DNA of 13,019 nt, taken from assembly GCA_937862845.1 (NCBI GenBank), contig CALMCK010000116.1, positions 1 to 13,019 of the forward strand. Reading direction: 5' to 3'. The notes below the pieces were generated by a model. It had not been told where the DNA came from and made no database searches. It was given only the letters and a program-made list of their open reading frames with translations. Shown piece after piece: positions 5,826-13,019 of the stretch. The position numbers and the translations under genes were made by a program. The stretch comes from an uncultured Burkholderiaceae bacterium (GTDB lineage Bacteria; Pseudomonadota; Gammaproteobacteria; Burkholderiales; Burkholderiaceae). The stretch's first letter is position 1; each line of letters starts with the position of its first letter.

Positions 5826-7271
5826 TCAATGCGGTTTAAAGTTCACACGCTCTGGCACTTCTTTAAAGTCCGAAGCCTGCGTGTCGCCCATGTCGAATTT
5901 ACCAATCGACGACCACCAAGGCATGAGGAATAAATAACCAAAGTAAAACAAAGTACCGACTTGAGAGACTTTCTCACCCAATGGGCTTGGTGCCGTCACA
6001 CCTAAGTAACCCAACACCACGAAGTCAACCACCAAGGCAATTAGCAAATAGAAGTGCCATCTTGGGCGATAGCGCATCGACTTAACGGGTGAGCGATCCA
6101 GCCAAGGCAAGAAGAACAAAGTCACAATCGCCGCACCCATGACCAACACGCCCCAAAATGCTGCGGCCGTGATATACATAAACCCTGCCAAGCCAAACGA
6201 GCCAAACAAAAATGCCAATCGTGTTTTCTCAGGCATGCGCGCACGGAAGTACGTCAACAAGCCCGCCAAAATAACCAAGGCCATGAAAATGAATTTCAAC
6301 TGATCGGTCACCGCACGCAGCATCGAGTAAAACGGTGTGAAATACCAAACGGGCGCAATATGTGCTGGCGTGGCCAATGGGTTCGCTTGCAAGTAGTTGT
6401 TGTACTCAAGGAAATAGCCACCCATGGTCGGTGCAAAAAACACAATCGCGAAAAAGATGAACATGAAACCGACAATGCCCATGAAATCATGCACCGAGTA
6501 GTACGGGTGAAACGGAATGCCGTCGAGTGGAATGCCTTTGGCATCTTTGTGTTTTTTGATGTCCACGCCGTCGGGATTGTTTGAGCCGACTTCATGCAGT
6601 GCGATGATGTGTGCGACCACCAAACCGAGCAAGACCAGCGGCACCGCAATCACGTGCAAGGCAAAGAATCGGTTCAGGGTGGCATCGCCGACATTGTAGT
6701 CGCCGCGAATAAACACCGACAAATCCGGTCCGATGAGCGGAATGGTCGAGAACAGATTGACAATCACCTGCGCGCCCCAGAAGGACATCTGCCCCCATGG
6801 CAACAAATAACCCATGAATGCTTCGGCCATCAGCGCGAGGAAAATCAAGCAACCAAACACCCACACCAGCTCACGCGGCTTTCGATATGAGCCGTAGAGT
6901 AGGCCTCGGAACATGTGCAGATACACCACGACGAAAAACATCGAGGCGCCCGTCGAGTGCATGAAGCGAATGTATTTGCCACCAGGCACTTCGCGCATGA
7001 TGTATTCGATACTGGCGAATGCGGCGGGCACGCCTGCGGCATTGAGCGCGGCATCTGGTTTGTAGTTCATCACAAGGAAAATCCCAGTGACGATTTGGAT
7101 GACCAGCACCACCATCGAGAGCACGCCGAAAATGTACCAAAAGTTAAAGTTCTTCGGCGCATAGTACTCAGACATGTGTTCTTTGTACATTTTAGACAAC
7201 GGGAAACGAGCGTCAATCCACTCCATGACGCCGTTCGTGTTGTTGTAATCGGGTTTATTCAAGTCTGCCAT
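5826..7271 (-). CDS. petB: Cytochrome b subunit of the bc1 complex
   Basis: This is the membrane core of quinol:cytochrome c oxidoreductase, holding haems bL and bH and both quinone sites. The 481-residue protein has the expected polytopic pattern. The haem histidines are H105 and H119 in helix B (FMHSTGAS; LHMFRGL), and H206 and H221 in helix D, separated by 14 residues. The Qo-site motif reads P307-V-W-Y310 (HIAPVWYFTPFY) instead of the mitochondrial PEWY; to my knowledge PVWY occurs in other proteobacteria. The C-terminal part has further helices to about 455, so this is the undivided bacterial form rather than the split b6/subunit IV form. It starts two bases after the petA stop codon and ends 16 bases before petC, clearly one operon. 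Confidence 0.97.
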   Translation of the reverse strand: MADLNKPDYNNTNGVMEWIDARFPLSKMYKEHMSEYYAPKNFNFWYIFGVLSMVVLVIQIVTGIFLVMNYKPDAALNAAGVPAAFASIEYIMREVPGGKYIRFMHSTGASMFFVVVYLHMFRGLLYGSYRKPRELVWVFGCLIFLALMAEAFMGYLLPWGQMSFWGAQVIVNLFSTIPLIGPDLSVFIRGDYNVGDATLNRFFALHVIAVPLVLLGLVVAHIIALHEVGSNNPDGVDIKKHKDAKGIPLDGIPFHPYYSVHDFMGIVGFMFIFFAIVFFAPTMGGYFLEYNNYLQANPLATPAHIAPVWYFTPFYSMLRAVTDQLKFIFMALVILAGLLTYFRARMPEKTRLAFLFGSFGLAGFMYITAAAFWGVLVMGAAIVTLFFLPWLDRSPVKSMRYRPRWHFYLLIALVVDFVVLGYLGVTAPSPLGEKVSQVGTLFYFGYLFLMPWWSSIGKFDMGDTQASDFKEVPERVNFKPH

Positions 7272-7273
7272 GA

Positions 7274-7891
7274 TTACGCCTCGCCTTTCTCATCTTTACC
7301 GATGACGATTTTAGTATCGGAGAGGAACATGTAACGTGGCACGTCGAGATTTTGTGGCGCGGGTTTGTTTTTAAACACGCGACCCGCCAAATCGTAGGTC
7401 GAGCCATGGCATGGGCAGAGGAAACCACCTTCCCAGTCATCGGGCAATGAGGCTTGAGCGCCCGCCTTCAATCGTGGGTCAGGAATGCAACCCAAGTGCG
7501 TACAGGTGCTGACCATGACCATTAAATCAGGATGCTCTTCGCGCGCGCGCGTGACTTTGCTGCAGTAATCAGGCAGCGGCATGGTAAATGGCTTCTCTGA
7601 ATTCGGGTCGGCCATTTGGGCATCCAACTTGGGCAGGGCGGCCGTCATCTCTGGCGTGCGGTGCACCACCCAGACAGGCTTGCCACGCCACATCACCGTT
7701 TTCATAGAACCTGGTGGGATGTCTGACAAATCGACCTCGACAGGCACACCGCCTGCTTTGGCTTTTTCGGAAGGTGCAAAACTAGAGACCAGCGGCGCAG
7801 CAAACGCTGCCGCACCCAGTGCGCCCACACCGCCTGTGGCGATGAGTAAATTGCGGCGGTCTTTGTCCATCGGTTTGTTTTGATCGCTCAT
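7274..7891 (-). CDS. petA: Rieske iron-sulfur subunit of the bc1 complex
   Basis: This subunit carries the 2Fe-2S cluster that takes the first electron from quinol. The start is the ATG at 7889-7891, giving 205 residues, chosen because AAGGG lies 8 bases upstream; the frame stays open 50 codons further but that part overlaps the promoter region. The N-terminus has the twin-arginine motif D11-R-R-N-L-L followed by a hydrophobic stretch (about 16-38), the uncleaved Tat signal-anchor typical of bacterial Rieske proteins. Cluster box 1 is C130-T-H132-L-G-C135 and box 2 is C159-P-C161-H162-G-S. C130, H132, C159 and H162 bind the irons, and C135 and C161 should form the stabilising disulfide. First gene of petABC. 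Confidence 0.97.
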   Translation of the reverse strand: MSDQNKPMDKDRRNLLIATGGVGALGAAAFAAPLVSSFAPSEKAKAGGVPVEVDLSDIPPGSMKTVMWRGKPVWVVHRTPEMTAALPKLDAQMADPNSEKPFTMPLPDYCSKVTRAREEHPDLMVMVSTCTHLGCIPDPRLKAGAQASLPDDWEGGFLCPCHGSTYDLAGRVFKNKPAPQNLDVPRYMFLSDTKIVIGKDEKGEA

Positions 7892-7976
7892 GACGACGAC
7901 CCTTATAGTAAAGTTAATGAATCTCGAATCACACACGGCGCGCAATTGTGCAGGCACCATGGATAAAAGCCCACAT

Positions 7977-8005
7977 ATTGTATCGCAAAGCCATGATGCT
8001 TTTAA
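7977..8005 (-). promoter_or_regulatory. Possible petABC promoter
   Basis: On the minus strand, TACAAT (7977-7982) and TTAAAA (8000-8005) lie 17 bases apart, about 85 bases upstream of the petA start. The -10 box matches 5 of 6 consensus positions; the -35 box is weak. A second -10-like word, TACTAT, lies closer to petA but has no convincing partner. Confidence 0.35.
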
Positions 8006-8049
8006 GGGTATTTTGCACCATTGATGGCTTAATTGATACAAAAGCTGCT

Positions 8050-8078
8050 TTTAGAAGCACTCGCCACCATGCTATGAT
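8050..8078 (+). promoter_or_regulatory. Possible mscL promoter
   Basis: TTTAGA (8050-8055) and TATGAT (8073-8078) are separated by the ideal 17 bases, matching 4 of 6 and 5 of 6 consensus positions. They lie about 90 bases upstream of the mscL start in the divergent petA-mscL region. Confidence 0.45.
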
Positions 8079-8170
8079 GCCTACCGTCTGTTATGACAAG
8101 ACCGAACAAGACAATAAACCGGTAAGGCGCCGCATCTGTCGCCGCCTCACACACCTAAAAGGAATACATC

Positions 8171-8590
8171 ATGTGGAAAGAATTTAAAGAATTCGCCTTA
8201 AAAGGCCCAGTGCTCGCGCTCGCGGTCGGCGTCATCATCGGCGCGGCGATGGGTAAAATCGTCGATTCAGTGGTCAAAGACCTCATCATGCCGCTCATCG
8301 GCTACCTGTTTGGCGGTAAAGTCGACTTTTCCAATATGCTTGTCGTGCTCGGCGATGTGCCCGCAGGAACCGCCCAGACTTACGAGGCGCTGAGCAAAGC
8401 GGGCGTGCCGGTGTTTGCCTACGGCAACTTCGTCACCACGGTGATTAACTTTTTTTTCCTCGCGCTGGCGGTATTCATGATTGTCAAAATCGTCAATAAA
8501 GCGAGCAAAGAGAAAGAAGCCGAGCCTGCGGCCACCCCTGAAGAAATATTGCTCCTGCGCGAGATTCGCGATAACTTGCTGACAAAATAA
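8171..8590 (+). CDS. mscL: Large-conductance mechanosensitive channel
   Basis: MscL is a homopentameric inner-membrane channel that opens under membrane tension to release solutes during osmotic downshock. The 139-residue protein is of normal length. It has the amphipathic N-terminal helix (WKEFKEFALKG), a glycine/alanine-rich pore helix TM1 (about 14-45: VLALAVGVIIGAAMGKIVDS), a periplasmic loop, TM2 (about 84-107: NFVTTVINFFFLALAVFMIV), and the charged C-terminal bundle helix (PEEILLLREIRDNLL). AAAGGA sits 7 bases before the ATG. The gene is a single unit, divergent from petABC and closed by its own terminator. Confidence 0.98.
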   Translation: MWKEFKEFALKGPVLALAVGVIIGAAMGKIVDSVVKDLIMPLIGYLFGGKVDFSNMLVVLGDVPAGTAQTYEALSKAGVPVFAYGNFVTTVINFFFLALAVFMIVKIVNKASKEKEAEPAATPEEILLLREIRDNLLTK

Positions 8591-8603
8591 GCGATTGTCG
8601 CTC

Positions 8604-8641
8604 AAAAAGCCGCTCGGACAGCACCGCGCGGCTTTTTTTTT
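8604..8641 (+). terminator. Rho-independent terminator after mscL
   Basis: A 10-base-pair stem, AAAAAGCCGC (8604-8613) with GCGGCTTTTT (8628-8637), has a 14-base loop and is followed by a run of nine T (8633-8641). It lies 13 bases after the mscL stop codon and isolates mscL from metH1. Confidence 0.88.
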
Positions 8642-8677
8642 GCGTCAAACCGTCGCATCGACGCTTGGCGGCTTTGG

Positions 8678-8683
8678 TACAAT
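8678..8683 (+). promoter_or_regulatory. Possible -10 box upstream of metH1
   Basis: TACAAT lies 36 bases before the metH1 start and is the best -10 match between the mscL terminator and the gene; no good -35 box accompanies it. Only about 78 bases separate the terminator from the start codon, too few for a cobalamin riboswitch, and no such structure is seen. Confidence 0.3.
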
Positions 8684-8719
8684 ACGCCCTCACATTGACA
8701 AACTACGGCAAAGAACACC

Positions 8720-9736
<1,017 letters not shown>

Positions 9737-9765
9737 TTGGCCACGCTCAAAACTAACAGCGCAAT

Positions 9766-9824
9766 GCATTGCACCCAATGCACCAATGAACGCACACTTT
9801 TAAACACACGCAGCGCAATGCGCT
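9766..9824 (+). repeat. Imperfect direct repeat, copy 1
   Basis: This stretch aligns over its full length with 10852-10914. Both copies begin GCATTGCACC and end GCGCAATGCGCT, and both have an AT-rich middle containing TTTTAAAC(A)A-like sequence; a few small gaps are needed. It lies in the 101-base gap between metH1 and the transporter gene. The end words are near reverse complements of each other, so each copy could also fold back on itself. The word CAGCGCAATGC occurs at 9757-9767 and again at 9811-9821. Confidence 0.65.
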
Positions 9825-9837
9825 CAAACAACCATGG

Positions 9838-10749
9838 ATGCACAGCACAATGACTTATTTAATACTCGCCGTTTTATGCAGTGTGGCGGTCTCGATTTTT
9901 TTAAAAATCGCCCACAGCAAAAACATTCAAATCGAACAAGCCATCGCCACGAACTACATCGTCGCCAGCGCTTTAACGTGGTTCATGCTCCACCCAGCAT
10001 TGGACACGATTAAGACCAACCAAAACTCGATTGCGCTGTTCACTGCCTTAGGCGTTTTGCTGCCGGTGGTGTTTGTCTTTATGTCGCGCGCCGTTCGTTA
10101 TGCGGGCATTGTCAAATCCGACGCCGCACAGCGCTTGGCCTTGTTCATCCCGATTTTGGCATCGTTCACTATTTTTGGCGAAGTCCTCACGCAAACGCGC
10201 ATGATTGGTTTGGCATTGGCTTTTGCCGCGCTGTTTTGTTTGGTTTACAAGTCCAACTCGAATCGGGCACACGGCAATCAGCGCAATCAGCGAGCACAGG
10301 GCACCACCACACAGCTCATCACCAGCCTGCTCGCCGTCTGGATCGGCTACGGCGTGATTGATGTTTTGTTTAAACAAGTCGCCAAATCAGGCAGTGCCAC
10401 ACCCGCCAATTTATTTGCAGCGTTTGTCTTGGCAGGCGTTTTGATTTTTGTTTACTTATTGATTCGCGGCACCCGCTGGCGCGCCAGCAGCTTGCTGGCA
10501 GGGCTTTTATTGGGCGCGCTCAACTTCGCCAACATCTGGTTTTACATCCGCGCCCACCAAAGCTTCAGCGACAACCCAACCCTCGTATTCGCAGGCATGA
10601 ACATCGGCGTCATCACACTGGGCACACTCGTCGGCGCATTCGCCTTCCGCGAAAAAATCTCCCGCGTGAACTTCATCGGCGTCGCATTGGCCATCGCAGC
10701 GATACTGTGTTTGTTTTACTCGGCTTACTTTATGGGTTTGCTGAACTGA
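9838..10749 (+). CDS. EamA/DMT-type ten-helix membrane transporter
   Basis: Inner-membrane protein of 303 residues with about ten hydrophobic helices (near 7-23, 35-51, 64-83, 95-111, 120-135, 158-179, 187-207, 217-235, 247-268 and 277-299). A basic cytoplasmic loop (about 136-154) divides it into two similar halves, each ending in the same pattern: a charged GE or RE pair, then a Gly-containing helix (GEVLTQTRMIGLALAF; FREKISRVNFIGVALAI). This two-repeat plan is typical of drug/metabolite transporters of the EamA group. The substrate cannot be told from sequence; amino acids or other small metabolites are common in the family. ATG at 9838 gives the full length; ATG at 9850 (four codons later) is equally possible and neither has a ribosome binding site. 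The gene lies between metH1 and the TIR gene and is bracketed by imperfect repeats. Confidence 0.85.
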   Translation: MHSTMTYLILAVLCSVAVSIFLKIAHSKNIQIEQAIATNYIVASALTWFMLHPALDTIKTNQNSIALFTALGVLLPVVFVFMSRAVRYAGIVKSDAAQRLALFIPILASFTIFGEVLTQTRMIGLALAFAALFCLVYKSNSNRAHGNQRNQRAQGTTTQLITSLLAVWIGYGVIDVLFKQVAKSGSATPANLFAAFVLAGVLIFVYLLIRGTRWRASSLLAGLLLGALNFANIWFYIRAHQSFSDNPTLVFAGMNIGVITLGTLVGAFAFREKISRVNFIGVALAIAAILCLFYSAYFMGLLN

Positions 10750-10851
10750 ACCATCGCCCGCCACGAATGCTGCGAATAGCGGGATAATGAGGAAAGCACG
10801 CAAACCTGCGCTTGCAACAAAAAGTCGAAAGGTGCCATCAGCGTTTTTCGC

Positions 10852-10914
10852 GCATTGCACCGAATGTGCTGATAAAAGCACGCTTTTTTTAAACAACATG
10901 CGGCGCAATGCGCT
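10852..10914 (+). repeat. Imperfect direct repeat, copy 2
   Basis: Second copy of the repeat at 9766-9824, in the gap between the transporter gene and the TIR gene. Inside it, GTGCT (10866-10870) pairs with AGCAC and is followed by seven T (10884-10890), a weak terminator-like hairpin that could end the transporter transcript. Its two ends, GCGCATTGCAC (10850-10860) and GCGCAATGCGC (10903-10913), form a near-perfect inverted repeat. Confidence 0.65.
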
Positions 10915-10928
10915 GCGCTTATTGCGCC
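10902..10928 (+). repeat. Hairpin just upstream of the TIR gene
   Basis: GGCGCAAT (10902-10909) and ATTGCGCC (10921-10928) form a perfect 8-base-pair stem with an 11-base loop, ending 17 bases before the TIR start codon. It shares bases with repeat copy 2, so the two foldings compete. It could act as a leader structure for the TIR gene or simply be part of a repeat element. Confidence 0.5.
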
Positions 10929-10945
10929 TACGGGCTAAGGACTCT

Positions 10946-11728
10946 ATGCAATACAGCAAAGAAAATTATGAGTTTGGGCCAGTTGCAATTATACGTGGCC
11001 CACACAGAGGAAGAATAGGTCGGCTTGACGATACAACACATATTGGCAGGACTGAAAAAGGAGTAATTATCTTTGCTCCATTTGCTATTTCATCGAATCG
11101 TTACAACATCCATTTGGAAAGCCTTCAACAACCAAACACTCAACAGCTTTTGGATCGATATCATGCTCTTTATGAGTCGTTATCGCCTTATTTTACAGAG
11201 AAAAAAGTTACAGAAGAAAGACGCGTTGAGAGACTCGAAGAGCTTATTTATATACAGGATATTTTAAACGATCGTATGTTCACTTCTCGATTTACGCATA
11301 GTCCGCAGGGAGCTAAAATATTTCTTTCACACTCATCACGAGATAAAGACTTTGTCAAAGGTTTGGCTGTTGATTTGGCAAATTTAAACCACCAACCATG
11401 GCTTGATGATTGGGAAATTCTTGCTGGCGAATCAATTCCCGACAAGGTTAGCAAAGGTATAGAAGAAGCAGACTTTGTTCTGGTTGTTTTATCAGAAAAT
11501 GCAATTCAATCTCAATGGGTAAAAATTGAATGGCAAACAAAATTTTGGTTAGAAGTTTCGACTACAAACACAATAGTTATTCCTATTTTAATAGAAAGCT
11601 GCGAGATACCTGCTTTACTCAAAACAAAAAAATATATCAATTTTCAAAACAATTACTCCGAAGGCTTATCTGAGCTTGCCTATAGCATTGGGAAGCTCAT
11701 GGAAAAACAACACACCATTTCTAAATAA
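10946..11728 (+). CDS. TIR-domain protein with an N-terminal KOW/SH3-like domain
   Basis: Protein of 260 residues. The C-terminal TIR domain spans about 123-235: strand A KIFLSHSSRD at 124-133, BB-loop region DDWEILAGESI at 154-164, strand D FVLVVLS at 177-183, and QSQWVKIEW at 188-196, where E195 occupies the place of the catalytic glutamate of NAD-cleaving TIR domains. Residues 10-35 contain GPVAIIRGPHRGRIGRLDD, resembling a KOW/SH3-like barrel, followed by a charged helical linker (about 70-112). No signal peptide or membrane segment. The start is ATG 10946 with AAGGA at 10937-10941; the frame is open upstream to 10787, but that part covers the repeat and hairpin. The gene is far more AT-rich than its neighbours (16 of 60 bases G+C at 11521-11580), suggesting recent transfer. 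It ends 9 bases before metH2. Bacterial TIR proteins often serve in anti-phage defence; that role is inferred here. Confidence 0.88.
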   Translation: MQYSKENYEFGPVAIIRGPHRGRIGRLDDTTHIGRTEKGVIIFAPFAISSNRYNIHLESLQQPNTQQLLDRYHALYESLSPYFTEKKVTEERRVERLEELIYIQDILNDRMFTSRFTHSPQGAKIFLSHSSRDKDFVKGLAVDLANLNHQPWLDDWEILAGESIPDKVSKGIEEADFVLVVLSENAIQSQWVKIEWQTKFWLEVSTTNTIVIPILIESCEIPALLKTKKYINFQNNYSEGLSELAYSIGKLMEKQHTISK

Positions 11729-11737
11729 AAACGAACC

Positions 11738-13019
11738 ATGACCACACAAATCAAAAACACCCGCATCTCTGGCCTTGAGCCTTTCGTCGTTTCCGACCAA
11801 TCTTTGTTCGTCAATGTCGGCGAGCGCACGAATGTGACGGGCTCTAAAGCCTTTGCCCGCATGATTCTCAACAATCAATTTGATGAGGCGTTGAGCGTGG
11901 CGCGTCAGCAGGTGGAGAATGGCGCGCAGGTGATTGACATCAACATGGATGAGGCGATGCTGGACTCGCAGGCGGCGATGGTGCGCTTTCTGAATCTGAT
12001 TGCGTCGGAGCCTGACATTTCGCGCGTGCCGATGATGATCGATTCGTCGAAGTGGTCGGTGATTGAGGCGGGTTTGCAGTGTGTGCAGGGCAAGGCGATT
12101 GTGAATTCGATTTCGTTGAAGGAAGGTGAAGAAGCGTTCATAACCCAAGCGAAAAAAATCATGCGTTATGGTGCGGCGGCGGTGGTGATGGCGTTTGATG
12201 AGGATGGTCAGGCGGATACGTTTGCGCGCAAGACTGAGATTTGCAAACGCTCTTACGATGTGCTGGTGGATAAAGTCGGCTTTGCGCCCGATGACATTAT
12301 CTTTGACCCAAACATTTTTGCGGTGGCGACGGGGATTCCCGAGCACAACAATTACGCGGTGGATTTCATCGAGGCGACGCGCTGGATTAAACAAAACTTG
12401 CCGTTTGCGTTGGTGAGCGGTGGTGTGTCGAATGTGTCGTTTTCGTTCCGTGGCAATGATGTGGTGCGTGAGGCGATTCACACGGTGTTTCTCTACCACG
12501 CGGTGGCGGCGGGCATGGACATGGGCATTGTGAATGCTGGGCAACTCGGTGTGTACGAAAACCTCGATGCGCTGCTGCGCGAGCGCGTGGAGGATGTGAT
12601 TTTAAACCGCCGCGCGGATGCGACGGACCGATTGCTGGACATCGCGGATCAGTTCAAAGGCGATGGCATTAAGAAGGTGGAAAACCTCGAGTGGCGCAAT
12701 CAAGACGTGAATGCGCGTCTGTCTCACTCGCTGGTGAACGGCATCACGACCTTCATCGATGCGGACACGGAAGAGGCGCGGCTGAATGCGACGCGGCCGA
12801 TTGAGGTCATCGAAGGACCGCTGATGGATGGCATGGGCGTGGTCGGCGATTTGTTTGGCGCGGGCAAAATGTTTCTCCCGCAGGTGGTCAAATCAGCGCG
12901 CGTGATGAAGCAAGCGGTGGCGCATTTGATTCCATTCATCGAACAAGAAAAAGCTGCACGCAAAGCCGCTGGCTTCAAGGATGCCGAAAGCTCGCAAGCG
13001 AAAATGGTCATTGCCACCG
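11738..13019 (+). CDS. metH: Methionine synthase, folate/cobalamin half (split MetH), cut by window edge
   Basis: This is the second half of cobalamin-dependent methionine synthase, with 427 codons visible and no stop before the window ends. Residues 15-285 form the pterin-binding barrel that takes methyl from 5-methyltetrahydrofolate: FVNVGERTNVTGSKAF at 24-39, DINMDE at 67-72, MIDSSKW at 100-106, and SGGVSNVSFSFRG at 227-239. From about 325 the helical cap over methylcobalamin begins, with the family signature GPLMDGMGVVGDLFGAGKMFLP at 360-381 (in parts) and VVKSARVMK at 383-391. The cobalamin-binding Rossmann domain and activation domain should follow outside the window. It begins like a natural N-terminus for a split MetH. 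There is no recognisable ribosome binding site before ATG 11738, and the TIR stop codon is 9 bases upstream, so translation may depend on coupling. Synonymous codon choice shifts sharply inside the gene near 11880. Confidence 0.95.
   Translation, partial: MTTQIKNTRISGLEPFVVSDQSLFVNVGERTNVTGSKAFARMILNNQFDEALSVARQQVENGAQVIDINMDEAMLDSQAAMVRFLNLIASEPDISRVPMMIDSSKWSVIEAGLQCVQGKAIVNSISLKEGEEAFITQAKKIMRYGAAAVVMAFDEDGQADTFARKTEICKRSYDVLVDKVGFAPDDIIFDPNIFAVATGIPEHNNYAVDFIEATRWIKQNLPFALVSGGVSNVSFSFRGNDVVREAIHTVFLYHAVAAGMDMGIVNAGQLGVYENLDALLRERVEDVILNRRADATDRLLDIADQFKGDGIKKVENLEWRNQDVNARLSHSLVNGITTFIDADTEEARLNATRPIEVIEGPLMDGMGVVGDLFGAGKMFLPQVVKSARVMKQAVAHLIPFIEQEKAARKAAGFKDAESSQAKMVIAT

Noticed and set aside
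7892..8041. Extension of petA by 50 codons upstream
   Set aside because: It would bury the Tat signal motif inside the protein and overlap the presumed promoter; the ATG at 7889-7891 has a good AAGGG site.
8642..8719. Cobalamin or SAM riboswitch ahead of metH1
   Set aside because: The gap between the mscL terminator and the start codon is only about 78 bases and shows no conserved B12-box-like or SAM-aptamer sequence.
10787..10945. N-terminal extension of the TIR gene by 53 codons
   Set aside because: The frame is open, but the stretch covers repeat copy 2 and the hairpin, gives a basic Cys/Arg-rich peptide unlike the rest, and the ATG at 10946 has its own AAGGA site.
9737..10945. Insertion sequence or transposon between the metH halves
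   Set aside because: No transposase gene, no clear terminal inverted repeats and no obvious short target duplication. The flanking similarity is an imperfect direct repeat and is reported as such.
10507..10959. Minus-strand open frame of 150 codons across the end of the transporter gene and the gap before the TIR gene
   Set aside because: It overlaps the well-supported transporter gene, has an unusual acidic/Cys-rich composition and no ribosome binding site. I regard it as a shadow frame.
11666..12544. Long open frame on the minus strand (292 codons) opposite metH2
   Set aside because: The product is a low-complexity His/Arg-rich sequence with no recognisable domain, and it lies wholly opposite a clear MetH pterin domain. 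It is a shadow of the real gene's codon bias.

Overview
The window looks like a chromosomal segment of a betaproteobacterium, probably Burkholderiales. The main evidence is the run petA-petB-petC (cytochrome bc1 complex) followed on the same strand by sspA and sspB, and a cobalamin-dependent methionine synthase encoded as two genes. Base composition is moderate and the housekeeping genes share a similar style. Two stretches look foreign: the left 2.4 kb next to a tRNA gene, and an AT-rich TIR-domain gene lying between the two metH halves.

Layout, left to right. Positions 1-2361 look like one end of an integrated element: the 5' end of a small helix-turn-helix gene (-), a 353-residue protein of unknown function with a possible zinc site (+), a strong shared terminator, and a tyrosine recombinase (-). 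The recombinase gene starts about 100 bases from the 3' end of a tRNA-Thr(UGU) gene (-), the usual geometry for insertion at a tRNA 3' end. The element continues off the left edge. Next come a SAM-dependent methyltransferase, the ClpXP adaptor gene sspB, sspA, and the petABC operon, all on the - strand.

A divergent intergenic region at 7892-8170 separates petA from mscL (+, mechanosensitive channel), which ends in a clear terminator. The homocysteine-binding half of methionine synthase (metH1) follows. Before the second half (metH2, folate- and cobalamin-binding part, cut by the right edge) come an EamA/DMT-type membrane transporter gene and a TIR-domain gene. The transporter gene is bracketed by two imperfect copies of a roughly 60-base repeat.

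How the genes relate. PetA, PetB and PetC form the quinol:cytochrome c oxidoreductase; PetC is odd because three extra predicted membrane helices are fused ahead of its signal-peptide-like segment. SspA and SspB are stress and proteolysis regulators. MetH1 and MetH2 should act together to make methionine. The TIR protein carries the residues expected of a NAD-cleaving TIR domain and may be a small defence gene lodged in a housekeeping operon. The most interesting points are the interrupted metH pair with its TIR cargo, the flanking repeats, and the extended cytochrome c1.
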